Source: Allorhodopirellula heiligendammensis | GTDB taxonomy: Bacteria; Planctomycetota; Planctomycetia; Pirellulales; Pirellulaceae | DNA: 64,000 nucleotides | Assembly (NCBI RefSeq): GCF_007860105.1 | Contig: NZ_SJPU01000001.1 | Location: 248,001-312,000 of the forward strand | Reading direction: 5' to 3' | Part shown: positions 46,328 to 56,474 of the stretch, one piece after another | How the letters are laid out: every line of letters begins with the position of its first letter | Position numbering within the stretch: the stretch's first letter is position 1 | Made by a program: the position numbers and the translations under genes | The notes under the pieces: generated by a model | Seen by the model: only the letters and a program-made list of their open reading frames with translations | Told to the model about the DNA's origin: nothing | Databases searched by the model: none

Positions 46328-46858
46328 TCAGGCTGCGAGAGGTGCAGCCTGGTTGCGACGACGACGCATCATGACGACACCAGCCACCGCGCCGAGACCG
46401 AGAAGAGTCATCGTGGCAGGCTCTGGAACCGCAGTCAGGCTCGCCATCACCTGAGTGCCAACACCGACGCCGGTGCCTTGAACTCGGAAGGTGACCTTGC
46501 CGTCCGAAGCGATCGAAGCCAATGTCGCGGCACTGACATCGTAGACTTGCGTCAACGTGGTCGCCGTTAGCACCGATGAAATCGGCGCAGCAAAAGCGAA
46601 CCCGTCTAAGCGAGCTAAGGTGATCGCGGGAGTCATCGAAACGCCAGCAATGCCGGTGCTGTTCAACAACGTGACGGTAAACTTGCCGGTGTCGTTGGTT
46701 CCTGGAACGAAGTTCTTAGGAAGTGACTGAAAAGCTACCGTACTCCCCGAAGTCGGCAAGGAAGGCCCTACCTGGACAGTAACGGGCATCGCGGATGCCG
46801 CGCTGCTAAAGAGAACGCTAAGCGTCCCTAAAGCTACACTCAAAACAAATGTCTTCAT
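46328..46858 (-). CDS. PEP-CTERM sorted protein (exosortase substrate)
   Basis: A 176-residue exported protein. Signal peptide 1-23 (ending SSAASA), a Ser/Thr/Val-rich body without a known domain, and a textbook PEP-CTERM tail: VPEPAT (144-149), hydrophobic helix (150-164) and RRRR (165-168). The tail is recognised by exosortases, which cleave or transfer the protein during export together with exopolysaccharide. AGGGGA precedes the ATG. It is the only clear PEP-CTERM protein in the window and lies 9 kb from the exosortase gene. The body resembles small matrix or adhesion proteins only in composition. Confidence 0.9.
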   Translation of the reverse strand: MKTFVLSVALGTLSVLFSSAASAMPVTVQVGPSLPTSGSTVAFQSLPKNFVPGTNDTGKFTVTLLNSTGIAGVSMTPAITLARLDGFAFAAPISSVLTATTLTQVYDVSAATLASIASDGKVTFRVQGTGVGVGTQVMASLTAVPEPATMTLLGLGAVAGVVMMRRRRNQAAPLAA

Positions 46859-47266
46859 GGATTGTCCCCTGAAAGGTGAAGAGAAGACGCCTCCGTACGT
46901 TCGGAGGTTGGCGGAAGTTTAGACAGCCCCCCCAAGCGATGCAAGCGTTACCGCGTACTGCGTGAGCCGCTGATCGATTGGCACTTGTCCCAACATTGAA
47001 ACATGGGCACTCTTGATCACCCAAGGGCGGAACAGAGGACCTCTGACTGTCACTAAAAAACCTGGGAAATGTGAACGGCCTCAGCAGCGTGAATCATGAT
47101 AAGTTGTTCGTTTGGGAAAAAATCCTGACACGAATGGACGCTTAGGGGCGGGGACCGTTCGAACGTCTCAACCTGGGGGTGGTCCTCCTCAGGCAGCAGC
47201 ATTAGTATCCTGGCTCGTGGAGACAAAGGGGTGCCACCATTCCGTCACACCGTTGAAATTTGAACG
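46859..47266. other. Divergent intergenic region between the PEP-CTERM and WecG-like genes
   Basis: The 408 bases contain a small hairpin in the PEP-CTERM leader (CCTCCG 46890-46895 and CGGAGG 46902-46907) and a short dyad CAGAGG-A-CCTCTG (47033-47045) that could be an operator. I looked for a sigma-54 type promoter (TGGC/TTGC spacing), as known for some PEP-CTERM genes, and did not find a convincing one. Confidence 0.4.
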
Positions 47267-48097
47267 ATGATGCAGTCAGTTGACAATGGTTCCGTTGTGG
47301 CAGAATCCTTGGCGAAGGTGCCGCCCCCAGCTGACGCCGTGGTGCAATTGCAGGGCGTTTCCATCGACAACCTGACCGAGCAAGAGGTGATCGACAAAAT
47401 CGCGTCGGGCATCAACCTCGGTTCCGGCGGTTGCGTCGTGACCGTGAACCTGGATCATATGCGTCGCTGCCATTATGACCCCAGCTACCTCGAACTGGTC
47501 AAGGAGGCTGAATTGGTCGTCGCCGACGGGATGCCGCTGGTGTGGGCAACTCGGCTGCAGAACACACCGCTACCCGAGCGGGTTGCCGGTTCATCACTCT
47601 CACTCTCTCTGGCGCATCGGCTCGCGGAAGATGGCCGGACTTTGTTCCTGCTGGGAGGGAACGACGGCGTCGCCGAAGAGGCTGGCCGAGAGCTCTCCAA
47701 GCGTTTCGCAGGCCTGAAGATCGTAGGTAGCTACTGTCCACCATTCGGATTTGAAAATGACCGAAACGAGCTCGATCAGATCACCCGCGTGCTGAAGTCA
47801 GCACAACCCGACGTCGTCTATGTTGCGTTGGGGTCACCCAAGCAGGAGCGTTTGATACAAATGCTACGGCATGAGCTTCCCCAGACCTGGTGGCTCGGCG
47901 TTGGAATCAGCCTGAGCTTTGTCACGGGAGATGTCAGCCGAGCACCCGAGTGGGTACAGCGGCTAGGTCTCGAATGGGGCTACCGGCTCATCCAGGAACC
48001 AACTCGATTATGGCGACGGTACTTGGTCGAGGGGCTGCCGTTTTTCGCACGAATGATGGCAACGTCACTGCGGCGACGCTGGCGAATTTTTAATTGA
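47267..48097 (+). CDS. WecG/TagA/CpsF-family glycosyltransferase
   Basis: A 276-residue protein of the WecG/TagA (GT26) family. Motifs: VVTVNLDHMRRCHYDP, VADGMPLVWATRLQNTPLPERVAGSSL, LFLLGGNDGVAEEA and VYVALGSPKQERLI, with GVGISLSFVTGDVSRAPEWVQRLGLEW at the end. These enzymes add ManNAc or a related sugar to a polyprenyl-diphospho-sugar, usually the second step of repeat-unit assembly. It fits as the step after the WbaP-type initiator at 58639. The start codon could be either of two adjacent ATGs. Confidence 0.9.
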   Translation: MMQSVDNGSVVAESLAKVPPPADAVVQLQGVSIDNLTEQEVIDKIASGINLGSGGCVVTVNLDHMRRCHYDPSYLELVKEAELVVADGMPLVWATRLQNTPLPERVAGSSLSLSLAHRLAEDGRTLFLLGGNDGVAEEAGRELSKRFAGLKIVGSYCPPFGFENDRNELDQITRVLKSAQPDVVYVALGSPKQERLIQMLRHELPQTWWLGVGISLSFVTGDVSRAPEWVQRLGLEWGYRLIQEPTRLWRRYLVEGLPFFARMMATSLRRRWRIFN

Positions 48098-48125
48098 CTC
48101 CATGTAGCAACGCAGCCAACTCAGC

Positions 48126-51100
48126 TCAGCTCTCAGGCGTCGATCCCAAACGCTCCATCAGGGAATCATAAGCTGCAAATTCAAGTGGGTGGAGCTCGGC
48201 TCGTTTTAGGCCGGCCCGCACAGCCCGCCGCAGATGCTCGGCGGCTGCGGCAGAATCGCCAGCCTTCTCCATCGCCTGCGCAAGATGGAATGTCACGATC
48301 GGGTGCGGGAACATCTCTGCCGCTGCGAGGAAATCCAATACGGCCGCTTTGCTTTGACCAGCAGCTAAGTGACAAACGCCTCGGGTGTCGAGGGTCACCA
48401 ACGTTTCGCCGTTTAACTCGATAGCACGATTGATGAGCTCGAGGGCGCGGTTGGCATCCTGCTTTCGTAGCGATAGTAACGTCGCGAGATTGTTCATGGC
48501 GGCGAAATGCTCGGGATCACGACGTAAAATCGCGTCGTAGGTCTGCATGGCTCGTTTGTAATCGCCTTGCGCTTCCTGAAGTCGTGCCATTAGAACCGCG
48601 TAGACGATATTGTCCGCCTGCTCCCCTCCGACGCGGCGTAAAATTTCAGCGAGATTCCCGTACACCTGGTCGCAACCAGGATGAACCAAAACCGCATCGG
48701 CAAACGCCACCAACTCATCCTGGGACGCAGTCGATGCAATGCGATCGATAGCTTTAACCGCAGCCTCACATTCACCCCGGCTGAGCAACTGCATGGCGTA
48801 GCCAGCTCCGGGATACTCCCCGGAATCCGCAAGTGTCGCGGCCATTTCACGGGAAGCCTGTTCGAGCCTGCTCACGATGAGGTCACGATCCGCAACCGCG
48901 GTGCCAACCGTTCCTGACGCCTGTCCTGCGGCTTGATCTTCTTCGGAGCGCTCGTCAATGCCATTGATCAACCTTGTCGTCAATCGGTTCAGCAAGTCAA
49001 ACCGTTGGGAATACGAAAGGGTGGTTGCGAACCACTGCTGCTCCGAGTCGGCCGTAGCCAGCTCATCGGCTTGAATCGTTAGCAGCTCCAAGAGGCGATC
49101 CACGTTCCCACGGCGCAAAATCACCTCAGCAGTTAATTCGGCAGTCTCCTCGTCATTGACCCCCGAATCCTGCAATTTGTCGAGCCACAATTGCGCCTCT
49201 GCAGCGTCGTCGTTGCCGAGCAACAGACGAACATAAGTTTTCACGTGCATGGGTTCACGGAGCTCATCGCTACTGAGTAGCGGCAGCATCCAGCGGCGTC
49301 CACGCGTCCAATCGCCGGTGAGGGCGGCTAGCTCTCCCACTACGAATTGATCCACCGTCGAGGGCTGCCAGCCCTCCAACTTCATCGAATCAAACTGCTT
49401 CAGGGCAAGATCCGGTTCGCTGGCAGAGCGGAAGATCGCATCGATAATGGCGGCCGCTCGCCGATCTTCAAACGCCATATCACGTGCTGATTTCGTAGAC
49501 GCTGCCGCTCCCGCTTCCTGGAGGTTTTCTGCTATCAAGCCTTTTGCCTGTCCGTAAACGGAAGGGTCACGACTCGACGCGAGTAGCAGCGCGAGCTGCC
49601 GCCGAGCCCAACGTACTACCGCCGGGTCCAGCGGGCGATCCGAATGCCCGGCGTCTCCAACCTCTGTTTCAGTAACGGTGTCGCCACCGCCATCACGAGG
49701 CCCGCCTGAGGATGAAATTTTGGCTCCAATACCCAACCAACGGCTCAATCGAACAGCACCCTGGGCCGGTCCGTCGGCCGCGACAATAATTTGCAGGTAG
49801 CGTTGATAACTTTCCAGACCTTTCAAACTATCTGAGGGCACTTTGCGCAGCACGCGTGCTGCGTCATCGACCGAACCAATCCGTTGGTATCCGTCGGCAA
49901 GAGTGAGCAGCTGACTAGGATCATCCGATTCGATCGTCTGTTCATACGCCGTCAGAGCGTCACGTGCTTCGCTCATCCGTGAGTTTCGCTCCAAGTAACC
50001 AACCCAGGCTAGCATGGGGGCAGCGGCACCGGGGGCGATTTCCATAGCGCGCTCATAGGCCAGCCCCGCCGCCTTCGGATCCTTGCTCATCTCGCTGAGT
50101 TGCGCCAACCATAAGAAATCCTCAACCGCCCCGGAAGACTCCGCCGCCTCCTCCGCCAAGCGAACAGCACGTCCCAGATCAGCTACCTCGACACTCACCT
50201 CAGATGCGATGCGTGCCATCTCGGACGTGAAGGGCTGGCTACCGGTACGAAGCCGGCGAATCACTGAATCGGCTTCAGGAAAGCGTCCATGCTCTGTCAG
50301 CAATTGGATCAGCCTCCTGAGCATCTCAGGATTTCGCCAACCGAGGTCAACGGCTTGGTTGTATCTCCTGATCGCCGTTTCAATGTTGCCGGCGCGGTCA
50401 TGCATGGTCGCTGAGAAGGCTGGAATCAGACTCCAATCCGGTCGTTGCGAAGCCGCCTCGGCAAGCGACTCTTGGACACGAGCATTCGTTTCTGCGGTGA
50501 TCTCGAACATCTCCAATGCGACGTCTTCTTGAGTTTCGTGGTGTTTCGCACCCTCCAGAGAAATTGCCATCGCGTTACCATAGTACCAACGAGCATCTCG
50601 CCCGGAGATCTTCTCCAGTGCAGCCAGCTGCTCACGGAGCAGGTCCGCCTTCTGCCACTGAAACGCGATCTGCATCAATTGCAGGCGGGCAACGACGTTG
50701 CTGGGTTCAATTTCACTTGCCAAGCTCGCTAGACGTGCAGCATCTTCGTACTGCTCATTAGAAATAAGAAGCGGGACGATCGACCGAGCCAGTTCGAACT
50801 GTTCCTCCCGTGACCAGGAACTCGGCGGCTCGCTCCATTGACTCAGAAGCTCAGCCAGGTTCTCACGATTAGCCGCCGTCGCAACCGTGGCTTGGGCGTA
50901 CCGCAGGGCGGGGCTGTCACCAATTGCCGCAATTGCTTCGGCGATTTTTTCTTCGGCGGCGTCGAAATCCTGCTCGGTGACCTCAAGCAAGATGCGAGCA
51001 GACCAAATACGGGGTTCTCCCGGCGCGGTGGCCAAGGCCTGTCTGGCGAGGTCCGGCTTTTCCTGCGCCACTAAAATTTCGGCATTCAGCAGTGCCACGT

Positions 51101-52754
51101 CAGCCGAGAACGAGGGCTGCTGAGCGAGAATCGCGATTAGCGACTCCAACGGTCCCCAATCACGATCTCCAGGCTCGCGGCCCAAGTTCTGCATTAGCAA
51201 TAAGCGGGCGTAATTCAGCGGGGCTTGGATCGGCACATCCGGTCGATTCGCAATCAAGCTATACTCCTGCACCGCTTCGTCGACCCGCCCCGAACGCAGA
51301 TAAGCCAGTGCGAGCCGCTCGCGTACTGGAAGCCATAGTGGGTCGTTGGCGATCACTCGTCTTAGCACCGCAATCTGCCGATCGGTATCTCCCATCTCCT
51401 CGTACAAATCGGAGAGCGTCAGGTCCACCAAACGAACAAGATCTGGCCGCTCAATGACGTCCGACCGGACCTTTGTCATTCGTTCCGCCGCTACGTTGAC
51501 ATCACCTCGCGCCGCTATAATTCTCGCATCGAGATAGCTCACCAGTTGTCTGGCATAGTCAATTGAACGCAGTTGGTCGGTGATGCGACGCGCGGATTCT
51601 ACTTGATCATGTTCGAGATAGTCCGAAGCAAGCGCCCACAACAGCACTGCATCCGCAGGCAATCGCTCCACTCCTCTTTCAAGTATCGACGTACCACGAT
51701 CGGACAAAGACTGCTGGACGTCAGGATCGACCGCCTGCTCACGCAGAGATTTGAGTGCTGAATGGGTGAGCCGATAGAACGCGCCATTGCCGGGAAACTT
51801 TTTGACACCCTCTTCGCTCCATTTGATCGCATCTTCGGGTCGCTTATCGGCGATTGCGACAGTCGCAGCAAACTCAAGCGAATCCGCCACCAACGATTGC
51901 GATTCGATGGTATCTTCAGCACTGTCACTGCGTGACGAGGCGGCGGCCATCTTCATCGCGGTCTCGGAGTCCGCAACCGCTTTCTGTAACGCTTCAGCCT
52001 TCCCACTATCGTCCGCACCCATGCCCAATCCATCTCCATAGACAGACAGGTGCCATTGACCACGCGAGATGTACGCCTCACCGCGATCCGGAAACTGATG
52101 CACCATTTGGTTGACCACCACCTCGCCCTCCGCTGGCAAATCCGCCAAATCCGTGAGCGTCTGGGCGAGCTTAACGTAGGTCTCCATGGAAGCTGCGTCC
52201 GTGGCGACCGCCTCCCGGTAGGCCTCGATGGCTCCTTCAACGTCACGGTTGCCGAGTTTCGCATCACCGAGCATCCCTTTCAATTCAGCAACAGTTCGCC
52301 CCAACAACGGGGGCAGTTCGGCACTCATTGACCCCGGTTTCGGCTCGAGACTGCCATCATCTTCCGGCAACGCATCAAGATAGGAAATCGCATCAGTGAA
52401 TCGCCCTATCTGCAAACTGACTCGGGCGAGGCGAACTCGGTTACTGATATCATCCGGGGCCAATCTCGCTAGCTGCTGCGAAATATTGTAGGATCCGTTG
52501 AAATTCCCCACTCGTTCATAGGATTCCGCAAGTCCCACCAGTGTCATCTGGTTTTTGGCATCCATTTTCAACGACTGCTGATATAGCCGAATGGCGCCGC
52601 GGTAGTCTTCGGCCAATAACGCCGTTTTCGCCTGCTGGCTAAAAAAATCTGATTGCCGATTGAATTGAAAGTGATGGATAACGACAACAGCAACGACACC
52701 TACCACTATTATGGCCAATGTGGCCGCGAGAAATTTACGATTCAATTGATTCAT
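48126..52754 (-). CDS. Giant membrane-anchored TPR protein (PrsT-like)
   Basis: A 1542-residue protein with one N-terminal membrane helix (about 9-27), after which almost the whole length is tetratricopeptide repeats, e.g. AKTALLAEDYRGAIRLYQQSL near the start and ALELINRAIELNGETLV near the end. The topology points to a periplasmic TPR superhelix tethered to the inner membrane. In proteobacterial exosortase loci a long TPR protein (PrsT) is a standard component, and this one occupies the same context, although it is longer. It may scaffold export machinery between inner and outer membranes. A stretch near 1005-1025 is rich in Gly/Asp and probably a loop. Confidence 0.8.
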   Translation of the reverse strand: MNQLNRKFLAATLAIIVVGVVAVVVIHHFQFNRQSDFFSQQAKTALLAEDYRGAIRLYQQSLKMDAKNQMTLVGLAESYERVGNFNGSYNISQQLARLAPDDISNRVRLARVSLQIGRFTDAISYLDALPEDDGSLEPKPGSMSAELPPLLGRTVAELKGMLGDAKLGNRDVEGAIEAYREAVATDAASMETYVKLAQTLTDLADLPAEGEVVVNQMVHQFPDRGEAYISRGQWHLSVYGDGLGMGADDSGKAEALQKAVADSETAMKMAAASSRSDSAEDTIESQSLVADSLEFAATVAIADKRPEDAIKWSEEGVKKFPGNGAFYRLTHSALKSLREQAVDPDVQQSLSDRGTSILERGVERLPADAVLLWALASDYLEHDQVESARRITDQLRSIDYARQLVSYLDARIIAARGDVNVAAERMTKVRSDVIERPDLVRLVDLTLSDLYEEMGDTDRQIAVLRRVIANDPLWLPVRERLALAYLRSGRVDEAVQEYSLIANRPDVPIQAPLNYARLLLMQNLGREPGDRDWGPLESLIAILAQQPSFSADVALLNAEILVAQEKPDLARQALATAPGEPRIWSARILLEVTEQDFDAAEEKIAEAIAAIGDSPALRYAQATVATAANRENLAELLSQWSEPPSSWSREEQFELARSIVPLLISNEQYEDAARLASLASEIEPSNVVARLQLMQIAFQWQKADLLREQLAALEKISGRDARWYYGNAMAISLEGAKHHETQEDVALEMFEITAETNARVQESLAEAASQRPDWSLIPAFSATMHDRAGNIETAIRRYNQAVDLGWRNPEMLRRLIQLLTEHGRFPEADSVIRRLRTGSQPFTSEMARIASEVSVEVADLGRAVRLAEEAAESSGAVEDFLWLAQLSEMSKDPKAAGLAYERAMEIAPGAAAPMLAWVGYLERNSRMSEARDALTAYEQTIESDDPSQLLTLADGYQRIGSVDDAARVLRKVPSDSLKGLESYQRYLQIIVAADGPAQGAVRLSRWLGIGAKISSSGGPRDGGGDTVTETEVGDAGHSDRPLDPAVVRWARRQLALLLASSRDPSVYGQAKGLIAENLQEAGAAASTKSARDMAFEDRRAAAIIDAIFRSASEPDLALKQFDSMKLEGWQPSTVDQFVVGELAALTGDWTRGRRWMLPLLSSDELREPMHVKTYVRLLLGNDDAAEAQLWLDKLQDSGVNDEETAELTAEVILRRGNVDRLLELLTIQADELATADSEQQWFATTLSYSQRFDLLNRLTTRLINGIDERSEEDQAAGQASGTVGTAVADRDLIVSRLEQASREMAATLADSGEYPGAGYAMQLLSRGECEAAVKAIDRIASTASQDELVAFADAVLVHPGCDQVYGNLAEILRRVGGEQADNIVYAVLMARLQEAQGDYKRAMQTYDAILRRDPEHFAAMNNLATLLSLRKQDANRALELINRAIELNGETLVTLDTRGVCHLAAGQSKAAVLDFLAAAEMFPHPIVTFHLAQAMEKAGDSAAAAEHLRRAVRAGLKRAELHPLEFAAYDSLMERLGSTPES

Positions 52755-53089
52755 GACGGAGTAATTGATGATGCTTTGTCAGACCTGGCAATGCGCACAA
52801 GCGGTGGCTCAGGCTTCGATTTGGAATACACCGTTTGAAAGAAACGGTTCGTTAAGGTAGGGGTCACTCGAATGACAACCCGCAGTTTTCGTGGCAGACG
52901 AGACAAGAATACGACGCATCACGCATGGTCACGGAGGCGACTGGAATCTCGGCCTAGCGCCCAGAAGCCTCTGCCAAGTTAATAATACAGGGCATTGCGA
53001 CACTCGCGACTGTCCTGAATTGGCAAATCCAGATAACGCCAGCTCCGATGCCCGATTCAATGCTGAGCCCGATTCAATGCTGAATACGA
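52755..53089. other. Intergenic region between the TPR and BY-kinase genes
   Basis: 335 bases between two minus-strand genes. It contains the 17-base tandem repeat at 53051-53084 and probably the promoter of the TPR gene. No coding sequence is supported. Confidence 0.4.
53051..53084. repeat. 17-base tandem repeat beside the BY-kinase stop
   Basis: Two copies of CCCGATTCAATGCTGAG (last base A in the second copy) run head to tail from 53051 to 53084, six bases from the end of the kinase gene. Probably a recent slippage duplication. Confidence 0.7.
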
Positions 53090-55489
53090 TCAGTACTGAT
53101 ATAAGTACTCGCCGTTCTTGGACGGGCAACCACTTACCACCACGCCCATGACGGGAACACCATGAGCTTTCAGTGTCTCGTGAGCAGCAACGACCTGAGG
53201 AATCCGACTCTTATCTTTCATCACCGATAGAACTGCGGCATCGACATGCTCACCAATGACTCGTGTGTCGACCACAGGCAGTACAGGCGGCGTATCGACA
53301 ATCACGAAATCATATTCCGCCCGCAGTTCGCTGAATAACTGAGGAAGTGTTTTGGCGCCAACGGCTGATAGGTTTACCGGGCGACTCGAACCAGCCGTCA
53401 TGAAGAATGCGTTAGGACTCGTAGCATGCACAGCATCCTTCCAATCGACATTGCCGCCCACTGCGTCAGAAACACCGACGCCTAATTCATAGCCAAGATT
53501 CTCATGCAGCGATGGTCGCCGCAAATCAAAGTCAATGAGAATCGTCCGGTAACTTGCTTGCGTCAAACCTCTCCATAGACTCGTTGCCAGCGTCGTTTTG
53601 CCCTCTCCCGAAACACCGCTGGTAACCATCAAGACGCTGGCCCGGTCAAACCGCGACATATTGACCAACATCGCAACAATCGAGCTGACAGAGTTACCAA
53701 ATTCACAATCGGAGAAATTCTCGTTCGTCAAAACCTCATGGATCTTGCGATGGCGGGGGACTGATCCCAGGATAGGGACACTCAATTCTCGCCCGACACC
53801 TGAGACACTGTTGACGCGTTTTTTGGTAAGGTCCAAGCCGATGAAGCCTAAAAACGGCAAGCAGAAACCGATGAACCCCAACCCAGCGGTACCCACATAT
53901 CTCTTCTTGCTACTGGAGTCGGCAACAGGGGTCGCCTCTGAAATCACGGCTACTCGGGAACCCGAGTTCAGTTCGATTCTGGTACGCTCAATTTCACTCC
54001 CGAGGCGGTTGAGCACGTCATCCAAAGACGCAATCTCCGCCCGCATCATCTCAATATCAATCGAAGATCGGCCGAGCTTTTTAGCCTCGGAGTCTAGTTC
54101 CACGAGGTCGTGCTCAATCCGTTCCTTCTGTTGCTGCAGAATACCAACTTGAATTCCTCTCGCCACGATGCGTTTGTCATGCTCCTCAGCATCGGCGAGG
54201 AGCCGAGCATGGCGCTGCGCCAGCTTTTGATCCTCGGGGGATAACGAAAGGTCAATTTGGCCCATTTCGCCCTGCGCGATTTTTCGCCCCTTTTCCTCAG
54301 CTGCCAGCTTGAGAAGTGTCGCCTCGCGTTCTTTCGCGTCTGATGTGAGCCGATCAAACCGATCAATTTTGTACTGGATCATCCCTTTGCCGTACCGCGT
54401 TTTGTAGAGCTCAATCTCCTCCTCCAAGGAACGGGCCATCGCTAGCAAGGATTGATAGTCTCGATCACTGGACAGAATGCGATCCGTTTCGTACGCGGTC
54501 AAAACCGACGACTCTTGATCTTCCTCACCCTCTTCACTATCTGCGGCATTGGCTTTCGCCCGGGACTCCAATTCTGTGGCGATCAATTCGGCTTGACGAC
54601 GCATTCGCTCGGACAACTGCTGATATGCCTCGACTTCTCCCTGCGTCCGCATCAAGTCAAAGTTGACCTTGCCCAGCTCGGTCTGAACATGACCATACCG
54701 CTCGACGGAAAGCTGCTGCGCGATACTCAATGACTCAGAGTCTCCCGTTCCCAATGTGTCAGCGAGCTTACGAATTTCAGCGCGTCTGGCACGGACCTTG
54801 CCTTCCGCCTCGGCATAGACTTCCTCCAGACTATTCACGCGCTGCATCCGCTCATTGCGTTCGTCTAACACTGCCTCATTCATATAGGCTTTGACGACCG
54901 CGTCGACGATAATAGTGGACGCTTTTGGATCTTCCGTCTCCAAGGCGATCGTCATGACTTCCCCCTTACCCGGAAACTCGACTCGCAGGGACTCGGACAG
55001 CCATTGCAGGGGACTTGGTTTCTCCTTGATCTCCGGTAGATCTCGAACCTCGGGAACGGCTAATGCTTCATTAAGAACAAATGGCGTCTTGATCAGTTGA
55101 GCCTGCGTGTTCTTGTACATACTGAACGAATCTCGCCCGGCGTTGAGCCGATCGGCAGTCTGGAATACCAGCAGCGAATCGACTGAGTCGATTCGCAAGT
55201 ACGCCATGGCGGTATCCTTCGGCGCTAACAAAAACCAGCCCACGACTGCCATTGGCGGCGCTAGCAGCAGCCCAGTTAGAAGCGCAACGGGCCAATGCCG
55301 GCGAAGAGAATGAAAGACAGATAGCGGGTCAAAGTTTTCTTGCGATTCAACCTCTGCCCGCGGTGACTCTGACCAGCCCGACGAATTGTCCGCATAGGAT
55401 ATCGATTGCCCACTGGACGACGAACGCTGGCCTCTCGAGGGTTCGAGAACAGCAGGAACCCCTGTTCCGTTCAAATGGTGATTGTCCAT
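53090..55489 (-). CDS. Polysaccharide co-polymerase fused to a BY-kinase (Wzc-like)
   Basis: A 799-residue protein. A Wzz-type domain begins after a Ser-rich N-terminus (NFDPLSVFHSLRRHWPVALLTGLLLAPP is membrane helix 1 with its entry). A long periplasmic coiled coil follows (about 200-530), then the second helix (LGFIGFCLPFLGFIGL). The cytoplasmic tyrosine kinase has Walker A SGVSGEGKTT, Walker A' LIDFDLRRP and Walker B FVIVDTPPVLP. The tail GEYLYQY offers three tyrosines, fewer than the Tyr cluster of E. coli Wzc. It regulates chain length and export by cycles of oligomerisation and autophosphorylation, and supports a Wzy-type route at this locus. Confidence 0.9.
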   Translation of the reverse strand: MDNHHLNGTGVPAVLEPSRGQRSSSSGQSISYADNSSGWSESPRAEVESQENFDPLSVFHSLRRHWPVALLTGLLLAPPMAVVGWFLLAPKDTAMAYLRIDSVDSLLVFQTADRLNAGRDSFSMYKNTQAQLIKTPFVLNEALAVPEVRDLPEIKEKPSPLQWLSESLRVEFPGKGEVMTIALETEDPKASTIIVDAVVKAYMNEAVLDERNERMQRVNSLEEVYAEAEGKVRARRAEIRKLADTLGTGDSESLSIAQQLSVERYGHVQTELGKVNFDLMRTQGEVEAYQQLSERMRRQAELIATELESRAKANAADSEEGEEDQESSVLTAYETDRILSSDRDYQSLLAMARSLEEEIELYKTRYGKGMIQYKIDRFDRLTSDAKEREATLLKLAAEEKGRKIAQGEMGQIDLSLSPEDQKLAQRHARLLADAEEHDKRIVARGIQVGILQQQKERIEHDLVELDSEAKKLGRSSIDIEMMRAEIASLDDVLNRLGSEIERTRIELNSGSRVAVISEATPVADSSSKKRYVGTAGLGFIGFCLPFLGFIGLDLTKKRVNSVSGVGRELSVPILGSVPRHRKIHEVLTNENFSDCEFGNSVSSIVAMLVNMSRFDRASVLMVTSGVSGEGKTTLATSLWRGLTQASYRTILIDFDLRRPSLHENLGYELGVGVSDAVGGNVDWKDAVHATSPNAFFMTAGSSRPVNLSAVGAKTLPQLFSELRAEYDFVIVDTPPVLPVVDTRVIGEHVDAAVLSVMKDKSRIPQVVAAHETLKAHGVPVMGVVVSGCPSKNGEYLYQY

Positions 55490-55544
55490 GGCTCTTTTGT
55501 CTGGTTAGTAAACAGATAGCCGACCATAACTCAACTGATGTTGG

Positions 55545-56474
55545 TTACGCTCTCTCGGCTTTGACGCTGCGTATCATGTTCGGTGTCAGGTTTTTCGAGC
55601 CGCTCGTCGCTACTGTCGGGAATAAATTCGACAAGAACCACAACACGCCCCACAATAATCCGATCGCTAGAAACATCATCCCCAGTCCCGCCCAATCGTG
55701 GACCGTGTCGGCCCAACCCGGGCGGTAGTAAGTTGCAACCGCGACCACCACGACTCGCCACGCATTGACGATCACGGCAATCGGAACGATGCATAACAAC
55801 AGAATCGCTCGGTCGCGCAGAGGTCGTTCGACAAACATCGCCAAAGCCGATACCAAGGCTGTAAACGCGACGAGCATACGCAGCCCAGAACAAGCTTCGG
55901 CCACTCCGATCTCGGCTTCAGGCAACACGATGACGTTTCCCCTTGCGATCGCGGGAAGACCGAGGGTTTGCAATGCGAACACACTGATGGATGTCGCGAC
56001 CGACTGAAGACCTGAACGTAAGGGCATTACGAAACCACCAGGCAACGGCAGCATCAATAGTAGGAACAGACAGGCAGGCATCATCACCCACAGGGCCCGC
56101 CACCCGCAAAGCAGCAAGATCAATCCAGCGACCAACGCAATGACGGAATACCCCTCCACGGGCAGTGCCCTGACAGCGATCCCCACCAACCGCAACAGAA
56201 ACCCGATGCACAGCATGGCGATCCCCACTGCGACAACGGTTTTGGGCTGCTTTCGATTGAAGCCTTCAATCAGAACGCCTCGATGGATAAACATATAGGC
56301 AACGGATACAACTGGCACAAAAAAGCCATGTGAGTAATCCGCATTCCCCCACCAGACTTCTCCCAGCCGAACAATTACCGTGGCGTACGACAGCAACAGC
56401 GTGGCCAATAATGCGAATGCAAAAAGTGCCGACGAGGACATCGAAATTGGTGGCTCAAGCCTGCACTGTTGCAT
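55545..56474 (-). CDS. Exosortase (planctomycete type, possibly XrtU)
   Basis: A 309-residue protein with about eight membrane helices. The catalytic triad of exosortases is intact: Cys195 in EACSGLRM, Arg240 in NAWRVV and His259 in VHDWAG. The N-terminal DYSHGFFVP is also conserved in the family. It recognises PEP-CTERM tails such as that of the protein at 46328-46858, cleaves near the PEP motif and probably transfers the protein to a surface acceptor. No EpsI domain is fused at its C-terminus; a separate EpsI protein is encoded at 13726. AAGG precedes ATG 56474; an internal ATG at 56441 is possible. The subtype name rests on taxonomy and arrangement, not on a model search. Confidence 0.9.
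   Translation of the reverse strand: MQQCRLEPPISMSSSALFAFALLATLLLSYATVIVRLGEVWWGNADYSHGFFVPVVSVAYMFIHRGVLIEGFNRKQPKTVVAVGIAMLCIGFLLRLVGIAVRALPVEGYSVIALVAGLILLLCGWRALWVMMPACLFLLLMLPLPGGFVMPLRSGLQSVATSISVFALQTLGLPAIARGNVIVLPEAEIGVAEACSGLRMLVAFTALVSALAMFVERPLRDRAILLLCIVPIAVIVNAWRVVVVAVATYYRPGWADTVHDWAGLGMMFLAIGLLWGVLWFLSNLFPTVATSGSKNLTPNMIRSVKAERA

Noticed and set aside
46975-47000. Sigma-54 promoter (TGGCAC) near the PEP-CTERM gene
   Set aside because: TGGCAC is present on the plus strand but lacks a TTGC element at the right spacing, and it points away from the PEP-CTERM gene.
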